64,000 bases of DNA from contig NZ_JAGKQQ010000001.1 in NCBI RefSeq assembly GCF_017939745.1, positions 6,773,299 to 6,837,298 of the forward strand, in the 5' to 3' direction. Positions within the stretch are counted from its first letter, which is position 1; the number at the start of each line of letters is the position of its first letter. Shown one piece after another: positions 1-9,019 of the stretch. The DNA is from Gemmata palustris. Its GTDB lineage: Bacteria > Planctomycetota > Planctomycetia > Gemmatales > Gemmataceae. The notes beneath the pieces are model-generated. The model was not told where the DNA came from. It saw only the letters and a list, made by a program, of their open reading frames with translations, and did not search any database. Position numbers and translations under genes: made by a program.

Positions 1-873
1 GCGAACGTGCCGCGGCTCGTGAAGCACTGGGACAAGCCCGTCGTGGTCGCGCGCCACGGGTTCGGCGACCAGTACAAGGCGAGCGAGATCCTGTTCCCCG
101 GCGCGGGCACGGTGAAGCTCACCTACACCCCGGCCGACGGCGGACCGGCGATCGAGAAGGAAGTGTTCAAGGCGCCCGGCGGTGGCGTGACGCTCGCGAT
201 GTACAACCTCGACGACAGCATCCGCGGGTTCGCGCGGGCGTGCTTCAACTACGGGCTCGGCCGCGACTATCCCGTGTACCTCTCGACCAAGAACACCATC
301 CTGAAGGTGTACGACGGCCGGTTCAAGAACCTGTTCCAGGAGGTGTTCGATACCGAGTTCAAGGCGCAGTTCGACGCCAAGAAGCTCACCTACGAGCACC
401 GGCTGATCGACGACATGGTGGCCGCCAATATGAAGTGGAACGGCGGCTACTTGTGGGCGTGCAAGAACTACGATGGCGACGTGCAGAGCGACACCGTGGC
501 CCAGGGGTACGGCTCGCTCGGCTTGATGACCAGCGTGTTGACGACGCCGGACGGCAAGACGGTCGAAGCGGAAGCCGCCCACGGCACCGTGACGCGGCAC
601 TACCGCGAGCACCAGAAGGGCAAGCCGACGAGCACGAACCCGATCGCGTCGATCTACGCCTGGACCCGCGGGCTGATCTATCGCGGCAAGATGGACGACA
701 CGCCGGACGTGGTGAAGTTCGCGGAGACGGTGGAGAAGGTCTGCGTCGACATGGTCGAGAGCGGCAAGATGACGAAGGATCTCGCGATCCTCATCAGCGA
801 CAAGACGCCGTACCTGACCACCGAGCAGTACCTCGACGCGGTGGACGCGGAGCTGAAGAAGCGGATGGGGTAA
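1..873 (+). CDS. icd: NADP-dependent isocitrate dehydrogenase, C-terminal part (5' end outside window)
   Basis: The reading frame is open from the first base and ends at TAA 871-873, so the N-terminal part lies to the left of the window. The visible ~290 residues match the homodimeric, eukaryote-like NADP-IDH family, which oxidatively decarboxylates isocitrate to 2-oxoglutarate in the TCA cycle. Seen motifs: a [14 protein letters not shown] segment (family form IGRHAHGDQYKAT), the metal/substrate segment [26 protein letters not shown] read in pieces ([10 protein letters not shown] then YDGDVQSD), the NADP-binding [11 protein letters not shown] and the [15 protein letters not shown] helix. A GTG at 7 is only an internal valine. 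No frameshift is visible. Cytosolic enzyme; neighbours to the left unknown. Confidence 0.95.
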   Translation, partial: ANVPRLVKHWDKPVVVARHGFGDQYKASEILFPGAGTVKLTYTPADGGPAIEKEVFKAPGGGVTLAMYNLDDSIRGFARACFNYGLGRDYPVYLSTKNTILKVYDGRFKNLFQEVFDTEFKAQFDAKKLTYEHRLIDDMVAANMKWNGGYLWACKNYDGDVQSDTVAQGYGSLGLMTSVLTTPDGKTVEAEAAHGTVTRHYREHQKGKPTSTNPIASIYAWTRGLIYRGKMDDTPDVVKFAETVEKVCVDMVESGKMTKDLAILISDKTPYLTTEQYLDAVDAELKKRMG

Positions 874-950
874 CGGAAGCGGGCGCGCCCGGTCCTCACG
901 AGGGGCCGGGCGCGGGAACCACTTCAGCACGGCCTTATGTGGGGAACGGC

Positions 951-1481
951 GTGGACGATTTCCGCACGATGGCCCGCAACCCCGAGTTCCGCCGCAAGTT
1001 CGAGAAACTACTGTACCTCGCGGCCCTGCGCGGCGACGCCGATCTCGTCGCGGAGCGGCTGTCGTGGGGCATCGACCCCAACTGCCGCTCCGCCAAAGGC
1101 ATCACCCCGCTCATCGCCAACATTCGCAGTTCGTGCCCCAGTATCGCAACGGTACGGGCACTTCTAACCCACGGCGCTGATCCCAACGCGACCGACGGCG
1201 CCGGTCTGACCGCACTCGATTACGCCCGGCGCAAGCTGATACGTCTGCGAGCCAAACGGCGGAAACCGCGCAAGTCGCCCTCACTCGACGAAAACAACCA
1301 ACTTCAACTGAGCACTGGGGAGCAAGCCGAACTGGACCGAATGCGCCAAGAACTGCCCGACGCGGACCCCGAGTTCTTCCGCATCTGGTGGCAAGAGCGG
1401 CTCCGCGCCGCCCACCGCGTGTTCAACGACCCGGACCAAGTGGAACAAATCGTGTCCGCGCTCGAAGCGGCTTGCGGTTAA
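951..1481 (+). CDS. Small ankyrin-repeat protein
   Basis: Predicted 176-residue protein beginning at GTG 951, preceded by GGGGA about 6 bases upstream; an in-frame ATG at 969 is the alternative. The N-terminal half has two ankyrin-type units: LAALRGDADLVAERLSWGID followed by PNCRSAKGITPLI, and VRALLTHGADPNATDGAGLTALDYA. The second half is charged and probably helical, with no motif I recognise. No signal peptide or membrane segment, so probably a cytosolic protein-binding module. It follows icd by 77 bases on the same strand and may be read through from it. The frame is open much further upstream, but those codons overlap icd and are not used. Specific partner unknown. Confidence 0.75.
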   Translation: MDDFRTMARNPEFRRKFEKLLYLAALRGDADLVAERLSWGIDPNCRSAKGITPLIANIRSSCPSIATVRALLTHGADPNATDGAGLTALDYARRKLIRLRAKRRKPRKSPSLDENNQLQLSTGEQAELDRMRQELPDADPEFFRIWWQERLRAAHRVFNDPDQVEQIVSALEAACG

Positions 1482-1486
1482 GAGCG

Positions 1487-1581
1487 ACAGGCGAACGGCC
1501 GGTGTGAGCCGGCCGGTGAAAGCAGTGGGCCATCATTGTGCTCGCCACTCACCGGCCGGCTCACACCGGCCGTTCGCCTGT
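1487..1581. repeat. Perfect 33-bp inverted repeat (long hairpin)
   Basis: Arms 1487-1519 and 1549-1581 are perfectly complementary over 33 bases, with a 29-base loop. The arm contains CGAACGGCCGGTGTGAGC and CGGCCGGTGA. It lies between convergent genes (ankyrin ending 1481, VWA ending 1699). There is no T-run, so it is more like a palindromic repeat element than a standard terminator, though it could end transcription from both sides. Confidence 0.85.
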
Positions 1582-1698
1582 CAATGGCGAAGCGTTCGAC
1601 AGGATTGAGGAAAGCCGCGCACGTCAACTCTTGATCCGGTTGATCCTGTAAATCCTGTCAAAAGCTCTTTTGCTCACGCCGGCCGTTTGTCAAAGCAC

Positions 1699-4311
1699 TC
1701 ACTTATCGCGCGAGAAGTATTCGGTTTTGGCGTACACGCTGAGGATTGTGTCGCCGACCTCGAAGAAGGTGCCCTCCTTCTCGTCCTTCGAGAACGCGAG
1801 GTCCGGGTACTTGCCGGCCAGCACGTCCGCCGATTGTGCCTTCGCTTCCACTTCGTCGGGCAACAGACCGGTTGCGCCCACGTAGAAGACGAGCGCGCTG
1901 AGCTTCTCCGCGAACAGCGCGTCGGACCGGGCGTCGAGCTTCTTGCGGGCGTCGGCGAGCGCCTCCACGAACTCCTTGCGCCCGGGCTGTTTGCCCTTCG
2001 CGCGGTCCTTCACGATCGCGGCGAGCTTGTCCGCCCCCGCGCCTTCGAGGATCTTCACCACAGCCCCGTTCGGGCGCAGCCCGAGAAAATCATCGAAGAG
2101 CGCCTTCATGAAGTCATCGACCTTCGTCACCTTCGTCTTCGCCGAGAGCGTCTTGTGCTTGTAGGTCAGGTTCCCATCAAGCACGTCCTCGAACGCCGGC
2201 TTCTCCATCGGTTTGCCGTCCGCGCCGACCACTTCGTACATGCGGTCCAGGAACTTGTTCGCGCTGTGCAGCTTCGAGAGGTTCAGGATGTGCTTGCTGC
2301 CGACGTCGATCTTGTAGCTCGTGCGGGTGTCCACGCTGCCATCGGAGAGCGCGTCTTCGAGCTTCGCATAGGGGTTGGTCGTCGGGAAATTGAGGAACAG
2401 GCTTTTCGAGAGATAGTGTTTCTTCAATTCCTCGACCTGCTCCGGCGCGAGGTCGGCCGCTTCTTCCTTGAGGTGCGCCCCGCACAGGCTGGAGAGCACC
2501 TTGAGCCGGGCGAGTTCGTCGAACACGCCGCCGAGTTCCACCGTGCCCTCGAACGGCGGCACGATCGGGAGCTGGTCGAGCCGCAGCGTGTATTCCTGGT
2601 CCTTGTCGTACTTCGTCGCAGGGGTCCCGTCGAGTTCGATCACGCCCTCGTTCATCAGTTTGTCGAACAGTGACTTGTCCGAAATCTTGACCTTGAGGAA
2701 CGGCACCGTGAGTTCGCCGTCACCCACGAGCGTGTAGTTGTTGAACGTGCTGAGAGTGTCGAGCTTGATCCCCGCGACCTCGGTGATCGGCGCGCCGCCC
2801 GCGGCGGGCACGAGCCGCACCTTGCGCGTGAGCATCATGTTCATCGTCGCGGTGTTCCGGTTCACGTCGAACGACGAGATCGGCAGATACGTGTCCTCGT
2901 TCACGAACTCGGTCTTGAGCGTCGGCTCGGTCACGGTGCCGTCGTCGTTGCGCACGCCCGGGATGCGCTTCAGCCCGCGCCGGACATAAACCTCTTGCAG
3001 CGCCTGCCGGTTGATGACGAAGTTCCCGCGGTTCGCATCGAGCAGGTTGATGAGCACCAGGAACGGGATCTTCTTGTTGACTGGAACCTGATCGAGAACG
3101 GTGTGCGTGCTCAGTTGGCCCGGATCGGAGAGCATGAGCGCATCGAGATCCTGCGCCATCGCCGCGACTTGATTGTTCGTGAGTGCCCGGGCGTGCGCGC
3201 CGACGAGTGTGGCGTCGAACGTGCTGCCGAGCGCGTACTTCGCGGTGTTCAGGTTGCCTTCGCCCAAATTGCCCTTCGCGAACGCGAACACCGCCTCGCT
3301 CGTCTGCTCCACGGGCACGTCGAGCTTGTCGTACTCGGCTTTCGTGAGTTTCCGGTATTTGTAAACGATCGCGTCGTCTTCGGACTTCAGCCCGCGAATG
3401 GAGAGCGTGCTCGTGGTGCCGTTCACGCGGCCCGCGCCGCGCGACACAAACACCTGATAATCGTAGTCGCCGAGCGGCACCTCGATGGGCGGCGTCACGG
3501 AGCTACCGAGCGTCTTCGTGGAGTTGTAGAGCGACGAGTACACCGCGCCGATGTCACCCGCTTTGATGCAGGCCCCGCTCCCTGCGTTCGCCACCCGCGA
3601 GAGCAACCGGAAGTCGGTGTAATTGCCGTAAGCGAGCGTGTTCACGAACACGTCCTTGCCGCTCATGTCGTCGCACAACTTGATGAGCGCGGTCGCCTCG
3701 GAGTTGGACGAGGGGTCGTTGGCGTAGCCGTCGGTGTGGATCGTGATCGCAGTTAACTCGCCGGCCTTCACCTTCTCGGACGCCATGCGCAGCCCCTGCG
3801 AAATGCAGGTCGCGCACGAGGTGCGGATCGACTTGATGTCCTTCTGGTACTTCGAGTCCTTCTTCATGATCTCGCGGATCGGCACGCGCTCGAAGTGGCA
3901 TGTCACGTCGCCCGCGCTGGAGTACGAAATGAGCGTGACGAGCAGGTTGTACTGGGCGTACTCATCAAGCGTCAGAATCTTCAGCAGCGTCTCTTTGGTC
4001 GCCGCGAGGTCGGAGTACATCGACCCGGACCGGTCCACGACGATGACGCTGTGCGCGACCGATTTCGCGCTCCCCGCGGATTCGTCGCGTTCGAGTTCGA
4101 CCGGTTCCACGAGGTAGTAGCCGCGCGGTTGGCCGAGCAAGTTGAACAGCGTGAACTTGCTCCGCGTGTTGATGCGCGCGAGTTCGGTGGCCGGGGCCAG
4201 TGCTGGTGTGCCGGGAGTCACTTTCGCTTTGGTCGTCTTCGGCTTGGCCGCCGGCTTTTTGGGTGCAGCGGCTTTGGGGGTGGTGCTTTTGGTGGCCGCG
4301 GTTTTGGCCAT
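1699..4311 (-). CDS. Large von Willebrand factor A (VWA) domain protein with basic Ala/Lys/Pro-rich N-terminus
   Basis: 870 residues. Residues 1-40 are a Lys/Ala/Pro/Thr tail resembling histone-H1-like tails, with no signal peptide. A VWA domain begins near residue 86: the MIDAS metal site is DRSGSMYS (Asp93, Ser95, Ser97), followed by a conserved ITIHTDGYAND segment and a C-T-S-C-x-x-C-like cluster (RTSCATCISQG). About 500 further residues contain no family I can name. VWA domains bind partners through a coordinated divalent cation; here the location is predicted to be cytoplasmic. The gene is divergent from ileS across 356 bases. The start MAKTAATKS is preceded by GAGGAACC on the minus strand. 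Function unknown beyond the domain. Confidence 0.85.
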   Translation of the reverse strand: MAKTAATKSTTPKAAAPKKPAAKPKTTKAKVTPGTPALAPATELARINTRSKFTLFNLLGQPRGYYLVEPVELERDESAGSAKSVAHSVIVVDRSGSMYSDLAATKETLLKILTLDEYAQYNLLVTLISYSSAGDVTCHFERVPIREIMKKDSKYQKDIKSIRTSCATCISQGLRMASEKVKAGELTAITIHTDGYANDPSSNSEATALIKLCDDMSGKDVFVNTLAYGNYTDFRLLSRVANAGSGACIKAGDIGAVYSSLYNSTKTLGSSVTPPIEVPLGDYDYQVFVSRGAGRVNGTTSTLSIRGLKSEDDAIVYKYRKLTKAEYDKLDVPVEQTSEAVFAFAKGNLGEGNLNTAKYALGSTFDATLVGAHARALTNNQVAAMAQDLDALMLSDPGQLSTHTVLDQVPVNKKIPFLVLINLLDANRGNFVINRQALQEVYVRRGLKRIPGVRNDDGTVTEPTLKTEFVNEDTYLPISSFDVNRNTATMNMMLTRKVRLVPAAGGAPITEVAGIKLDTLSTFNNYTLVGDGELTVPFLKVKISDKSLFDKLMNEGVIELDGTPATKYDKDQEYTLRLDQLPIVPPFEGTVELGGVFDELARLKVLSSLCGAHLKEEAADLAPEQVEELKKHYLSKSLFLNFPTTNPYAKLEDALSDGSVDTRTSYKIDVGSKHILNLSKLHSANKFLDRMYEVVGADGKPMEKPAFEDVLDGNLTYKHKTLSAKTKVTKVDDFMKALFDDFLGLRPNGAVVKILEGAGADKLAAIVKDRAKGKQPGRKEFVEALADARKKLDARSDALFAEKLSALVFYVGATGLLPDEVEAKAQSADVLAGKYPDLAFSKDEKEGTFFEVGDTILSVYAKTEYFSRDK

Positions 4312-4667
4312 TGGTTCCTCGCTGAAGCAGGTGAGAGGTTCGACGCCGCCAATTTAGCTTGTTGGGAGCCGAATCGGGAGCGTTTATTTGTGAAGTTGGG
4401 GTGGAGTGTACCGAGTGTAACGCGGGGTATACAGGTGGGTAGTTTTGGCTTCCGGCGCGTGGGGCAGCGGCACACATTTGAACGTTCCGAATACCACATA
4501 ACGAACGCACGCGCACCTCGCCCACTCGCGCCGGTTCTGAATCGGTTGCGGCCCCTTCCCGTTCCTGTGGCACGCGAGCGCCTCGGCCGCGCCGTGAACC
4601 CGGCTGTCCTGTGATGGGTCAACTGGTAAAGTAACCCACGTGAATTACAGCAAAAGGGGCGTTTGTC
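4312..4667. other. Divergent intergenic region between the VWA gene and ileS
   Basis: This 356-base stretch must hold the promoters of both divergent genes. I see no clear sigma-70 boxes. Bases 4617-4642 contain a short GGGTCAACT / AGTAACCC near-palindrome just before the ileS ribosome-binding site. No T-box-like features or coding potential recognised. Confidence 0.4.
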
Positions 4668-7600
4668 ATGCCGTTCGAGAAGGTCGAATCATCGGTCGAT
4701 TTCCCATCCCTGGAGCGCATGATCCTGCAGTTTTGGGACGACAACGCGATCTTCGAGAAGCGGAAGGCCCTCAACGCCGGCAAGCCGACATGGAGCTTTC
4801 TCGACGGCCCGATTACGGCCAACAACCCGATGGGCGTTCACCACGCTTGGGGGCGCACCTACAAGGACTTGTACAACCGCTACTTCGCGATGGCCGGGCA
4901 CGAACTCCGGTACCAGAACGGGTTCGACTGTCAGGGGTTGTGGGTCGAGGTCGAGGTCGAAAAGTCGCTCGGGCTGAAGAGCAAGCGCGACATCGAGAAC
5001 CTCGTCCCCGGTGACCCGGAAGCGAGCATTGACAAGTTCGTGCAGGCGTGCAAGGACCGCGTTAATCAGTTCGCGCGCGTGCAAACGGAACAGACCATCC
5101 GGCTCGGCAACTGGATGAACTGGGACCGCACCGACGCGGACTGGGCCAAGACCCCGGACGAGCGCAAGTCGTACTTCACGATGAGCGAGGAGAACAACTA
5201 CACGATCTGGTCGTTCCTCAAGAAGTGCTTCTGCAAGGGGCTGATCGGCCGCGGGTACGACGTGATGCCGTGGTGCGGGCGCTGCGGCGTCGGGATCTCC
5301 GAACAGGAGATGAAAGAGGGGTACAAGCTCGTCGAGCACCGCGCCTGCTTCGTGAAGTTCCCGCTTAAGGGGCGCGAGAAGGAAAACCTCCTCGTATGGA
5401 CCACCACGCCGTGGACGCTCACGAGCAACGTGGGCGCCGCGATCAACCCCGAACTCACGTACCTCAAGGTCAAACTGAAGGGCGAGATCTACTACGTCGC
5501 CAAAGGTGCGTTCAAGCTGAACCGCATGGAGGGGAGCGGCGGTGAGGGCGGGGACGATGAGGAAGAAGGCGGTTCCAAGAAGACGCGCCCGTGGTTGAAG
5601 GAGGTGCCGAACCTCGTCACCATCGAGCAGCACTTCAAGGTGAAAGCCGGTAAGGGCGACAGCTACGAGATCGTCGGCGAAGTGAAGGGGAGCGACCTGC
5701 TCGGTTGGGAGTACGTCGGCCCGTTCGACGATCTTCCCGCACAGAACCACGAGTACGGGTACCCGGAAGAAGTCGCGAAGATCACGAAGCAAAGCGGCGA
5801 GTGGAAGCCAGTGACCGCAGTGCAGGCGCACCGCGTCATCGACGGCGGTAAGGACGTGACCGAAACCGAGGGCACCGGCATCGTCCACACCGCGCCGGGG
5901 TGTGGTGCGATCGACTACCAGTGGGGCAAGGAAAACGGCCTTCCGCCGGTCGCACCGATCGGGGACGACGGTGTGTTCGTTCCGGGCTTTGGTTCTCTTA
6001 CTGGCAAGAACGCGGTCGAACCCAGTACCGCCGACGCTGTATTCGAGCAACTCAAGGCGAACGACCGCTTGTTCGCGACGGAGCGCTACGTCCACCGCTA
6101 CCCGCACTGTTGGCGGTGCAAGACGGAGTTGCTCTACCGGCTCGTCGATGAGTGGTTCATCCACATGGGGCCGAAGGGTGAGCGCGTCAACGACGAGTGG
6201 ACCTACCCGCGCGACGACAAGGGATCGTTTCGCGGCGACATCGCCGAAGTCGTTCGCAAGGTCACGTTCCTGCCCGAATCCATCAGCGGGCAGAAGCGCG
6301 AACTCGACTGGCTCGGGAACATGGGCGACTGGATGATCTCCAAGAAGCGCTATTGGGGGCTCGCGCTCCCGATCTGGGTGGACGAGAACGACCCGACGCA
6401 GTACGAGGTGATCGGCAGTTACCAGGAATTGAAAGAGCGCGCGGTCGAGGGCTGGGCGGAGTTCGAGGGGCACACCCCACACCGCCCCTGGATCGACCGC
6501 GTGAAGATCCGAAGCAAGTCCGGGAGCTTGATGTCCCGCGTGCCGGACGTGGGGAACCCGTGGCTGGACGCGGGCATCGTGGGGTTCTCCACGCTGAAGT
6601 ACAACACCGACCGCGCGTACTGGGACAAATGGTACCCCGCGGACTTCATCACGGAGAGTTTCCCCGGCCAGTTCCGGAACTGGTTCTACGCGCTACTGGC
6701 ACTGTCCACGATGATGAGCGACGGCAAGCCGCCGTTCAAAACGCTGCTCGGGCACGGCAACGTGCGCGACCAGTACGGGCACGAGATGCACAAGACCGCG
6801 GGGAACTCCATTGAGTTCATCGCGGCGGCCGATCGGGGTGGAGATATCACGGACCCCAAGGGTAACAAATTGCCCTTTAACGCGATCGGCGCGGACGTGA
6901 TGCGCTGGCTGTACGCCCGGCAGAGCCCGGCCGCGAACCTCAACTTCGGCCCGGAACCGGCGAACGACGTGCGCTCGCGCGTGTTCTTCAAGTTGTGGAA
7001 CACCTACGCGATGTTCTGCAACTACGCGATCGGCGACGGCTTCGACCCGGCCGCGCCGCAAGTACCGGTCGCGGAGCGCCAGGACATCGACCGCTGGCTG
7101 CTCTCGAACCTTCAGTTGCTCGTCAAGGACGCGCGGGCCGCGTACTCCGCGTATGACGTGATGACGTTCGCGCTGAAGGCCGAGGAGTTCATTGAGGGCG
7201 ATCTCTCGAACTGGTACGTTCGGCGCAATAAGGACCGGCTGCACAGTAAGAACGCCGACCTCGATACCGCCGGCCTCAAGGACAAGAGCGCCGCGTACCA
7301 GACGCTCTACGCGACGCTCAAAACGCTGTGCAAGCTGATGGCGCCGTGCGTGCCGTTCATCACAGAAGTGATGTGGAAGAACCTGCGCTTGCCCACTGAT
7401 CCGGAGAGCGTTCACCTGAGCGACTTCCCGGTTGCGGAAGACGCACTCGGTGACGTGGCCCTCTCGGAAGACATGCGGGCCGTTCAGCGGGTGATCTCGC
7501 TCGGCCTCGCCGCGCGCCAGCAAGCCAAACTTAACGTGCGTCAACCGCTCGCAAAACTGGTGGTGGCGCCGTCGCTGGTGAAGGACAAAACCGGTGCTCT

Positions 7601-8231
7601 GTTGGGCGACGCGGACAGGCGGGCAGTCGAGCGCTTCCGGGATCTGATCCTCGACGAACTGAACGTGAAGGTCGTCCGCCTGCACGACCCGGCTACCGGT
7701 TCGCTGCTCACTGCGAGCGTGCAACTCAACAAGAAGGTGGCCGGGAGTAAGTTCGGTCCCAAGCTCAAGGAGGCCGAAGAGACGCTCGCGAAGCAAGACC
7801 CGACAGAATTCGCGTCGCGCCTCGATCGCGGTCCGGTGGAGTTGGTTGGCGTGTCGCTGGACAAGGCCGACTTCAACATCACGTTCGCGGCTGAGGCAGG
7901 TTGGGCCGGCGTTGCGGACCGCGGTACGCAGGTCGCGATCAGCACGACGATCACGGAAGAACTGAAGCTCGAAGGGCTAGCACGCGACGTGGTGCGTCAG
8001 ATCCAGAACGCCCGCAAAGACGCGAAGCTCGACCTGCTCGACAAGATTGCGCTTCACCTGTCGGCGGACGCTCCGGATCTCGCGAAGGCGCTGGCCGAAC
8101 ACCGGCAAACCATCGCGACCGCGGTACAGGCGACGCAGTGGAGCGACGCCCCGCTCAGCGGCGCGGATGTCCACACCGCGACCGTGAAGATCGACGGCCA
8201 ACCGCTCGTGATCGCGTTGCGGAAAGTGTGA
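4668..8231 (+). CDS. ileS: Isoleucyl-tRNA synthetase, IleRS2-type with GXHH signature
   Basis: 1187 residues, full length for a eukaryote-like (type 2) IleRS, which charges tRNA-Ile in the cytosol. ATG 4668 follows AAAAGGGGCG. The class I HXGH signature is replaced by GVHH (residues 56-59, in ANNPMGVHHAWGRTYKD). Other motifs: CGRCGVGISEQEM, the editing-domain segment VWTTTPWTLTSN, HTAPGCGAIDY, CWRCKTELLYR and RELDWLGNMGDWMISKKRYWG (read in pieces). The KMSKS equivalent is EMHKT (about 706-710, in GHEMHKTAGNSIE). Exchange of HXGH to GXHH is known in IleRS2 enzymes and has been linked to extreme mupirocin resistance. A Gly/Glu-rich stretch around residues 285-302 looks like a loop insertion. 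Two small genes follow on the same strand. Confidence 0.95.
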   Translation: MPFEKVESSVDFPSLERMILQFWDDNAIFEKRKALNAGKPTWSFLDGPITANNPMGVHHAWGRTYKDLYNRYFAMAGHELRYQNGFDCQGLWVEVEVEKSLGLKSKRDIENLVPGDPEASIDKFVQACKDRVNQFARVQTEQTIRLGNWMNWDRTDADWAKTPDERKSYFTMSEENNYTIWSFLKKCFCKGLIGRGYDVMPWCGRCGVGISEQEMKEGYKLVEHRACFVKFPLKGREKENLLVWTTTPWTLTSNVGAAINPELTYLKVKLKGEIYYVAKGAFKLNRMEGSGGEGGDDEEEGGSKKTRPWLKEVPNLVTIEQHFKVKAGKGDSYEIVGEVKGSDLLGWEYVGPFDDLPAQNHEYGYPEEVAKITKQSGEWKPVTAVQAHRVIDGGKDVTETEGTGIVHTAPGCGAIDYQWGKENGLPPVAPIGDDGVFVPGFGSLTGKNAVEPSTADAVFEQLKANDRLFATERYVHRYPHCWRCKTELLYRLVDEWFIHMGPKGERVNDEWTYPRDDKGSFRGDIAEVVRKVTFLPESISGQKRELDWLGNMGDWMISKKRYWGLALPIWVDENDPTQYEVIGSYQELKERAVEGWAEFEGHTPHRPWIDRVKIRSKSGSLMSRVPDVGNPWLDAGIVGFSTLKYNTDRAYWDKWYPADFITESFPGQFRNWFYALLALSTMMSDGKPPFKTLLGHGNVRDQYGHEMHKTAGNSIEFIAAADRGGDITDPKGNKLPFNAIGADVMRWLYARQSPAANLNFGPEPANDVRSRVFFKLWNTYAMFCNYAIGDGFDPAAPQVPVAERQDIDRWLLSNLQLLVKDARAAYSAYDVMTFALKAEEFIEGDLSNWYVRRNKDRLHSKNADLDTAGLKDKSAAYQTLYATLKTLCKLMAPCVPFITEVMWKNLRLPTDPESVHLSDFPVAEDALGDVALSEDMRAVQRVISLGLAARQQAKLNVRQPLAKLVVAPSLVKDKTGALLGDADRRAVERFRDLILDELNVKVVRLHDPATGSLLTASVQLNKKVAGSKFGPKLKEAEETLAKQDPTEFASRLDRGPVELVGVSLDKADFNITFAAEAGWAGVADRGTQVAISTTITEELKLEGLARDVVRQIQNARKDAKLDLLDKIALHLSADAPDLAKALAEHRQTIATAVQATQWSDAPLSGADVHTATVKIDGQPLVIALRKV

Positions 8232-8269
8232 CTTCCCTTACTACACTGCGACGCGGATAATGGAGTGCC

Positions 8270-8611
8270 ATGAGCGATTCGCCCGAACGAATGGTCGCAA
8301 TGGTCGTCCGCGTCGCGTCCCCCGGGTCGCCCGCGTTCCAGTTGCGTAAAGGCGAACAAGGGATCTCGGTTTTCGACCCGGCCGCGGTCGATCCGTTGCT
8401 TTCCGAAGACGAGATTCTCGCTGCATTTCGTCCCGGAAGCATCGTGATTTATCGAAGCGTGGCCGTCATTGAGGAGCACGGGTTGCAACTGGAGCACACG
8501 CCCGGCGCGGAATCGCTCCCGGAACGGCTACGAACCGCCCACCGCGAAATCGGACCGGGAGTCGGGATGGATCGCCCCGCGTTCAAGGTCGCGTTACGAA
8601 ACCTGGAGTAA
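8270..8611 (+). CDS. Hypothetical protein, 113 residues
   Basis: Unrecognised protein starting MSDSPERM at ATG 8270, 38 bases after ileS. Alternating hydrophobic strands (VAMVVRVA, GISVF, SIVIYRSVAVIEEHG) suggest a small alpha/beta domain; no signal peptide, membrane segment or cysteine motif. It is followed after 3 bases by the next gene, so the two are probably co-transcribed, possibly with ileS. The longer antisense frames here are less likely because the third-position GC pattern fits this strand. Function unknown. Confidence 0.6.
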   Translation: MSDSPERMVAMVVRVASPGSPAFQLRKGEQGISVFDPAAVDPLLSEDEILAAFRPGSIVIYRSVAVIEEHGLQLEHTPGAESLPERLRTAHREIGPGVGMDRPAFKVALRNLE

Positions 8612-8614
8612 GCC

Positions 8615-8905
8615 ATGTCGATTCAACTCGCGGCCGAGGTAGAGGTTCCCCAGGCGCTACTTGAAGCGATCGCTTCCCTTCCCGTTGCGCGCGATGTGAT
8701 GCATTGTGGGACTACGTTTACGGCCTCGCCGTTTGATATCTACGCGACGTGCCCGGTCTGCCGGACGCGCCTCAAGCTCCGGTCGTTCGGTGCGGTCGCG
8801 GAGGTCCAAGATGTTTTCGATGCTGTGTTCGCGTGGATGAACCAACCCGGTGCGGCTGAAGTGGCACGGAAGCGCCAAGAAGAGGTTGCCGAAGACGCTG
8901 ACTGA
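8615..8905 (+). CDS. Hypothetical protein, 96 residues, with CPVC motif
   Basis: Unrecognised small protein starting MSIQLAAEVEVPQ at ATG 8615, 3 bases after the preceding gene. The middle has a cysteine at MHCGTTF and a CPVC pair (YATCPVCRTRLKL), which could bind zinc or act as a redox site, though only three cysteines are visible. The C-terminal third is an amphipathic charged helix (VARKRQEEVAEDAD). Probable operon with 8270-8611. Function unknown. Confidence 0.6.
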   Translation: MSIQLAAEVEVPQALLEAIASLPVARDVMHCGTTFTASPFDIYATCPVCRTRLKLRSFGAVAEVQDVFDAVFAWMNQPGAAEVARKRQEEVAEDAD

Positions 8906-8933
8906 AGCCGCGAACCCCGACCTGCGCCACGAA

Positions 8934-9000
8934 AAAGTCGAAGGTCATAAAGTCGAAGACTTCCCAAATGGGTGTCTTCGACTTTATGACCTTCGACTTT
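8934..9000. terminator. 27-bp perfect inverted repeat between convergent genes (AAAGTCGAAGGTC family)
   Basis: Arms 8934-8960 and 8974-9000 are perfectly complementary, with a 13-base loop that itself contains CCC-AAAT-GGG. The arms begin with AAA and end with TTT. Lying between convergent stop codons (8905 and 9020), it fits a bidirectional terminator, but a related element with the same GTCGAAGGTCGTAAAGTC word occurs at 19318-19438, so it also belongs to a repeat family. Confidence 0.65.
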
Positions 9001-9019
9001 ACGACTTTCGACTATTTAG

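Noticed and set aside
240-950. Longer N-terminus for the ankyrin protein
   Set aside because: These codons overlap the icd gene in another frame and read as Arg-rich noise; the GTG at 951 has a ribosome-binding site.
3895-4614. Plus-strand open frame across the start of the VWA gene
   Set aside because: Antisense to a well-supported gene, without a start site or recognisable domain.
8934-9000. Possible CRISPR repeat
   Set aside because: The repeated GTCGAAGGTC units are inverted, not direct with unique spacers, and there are no cas genes.
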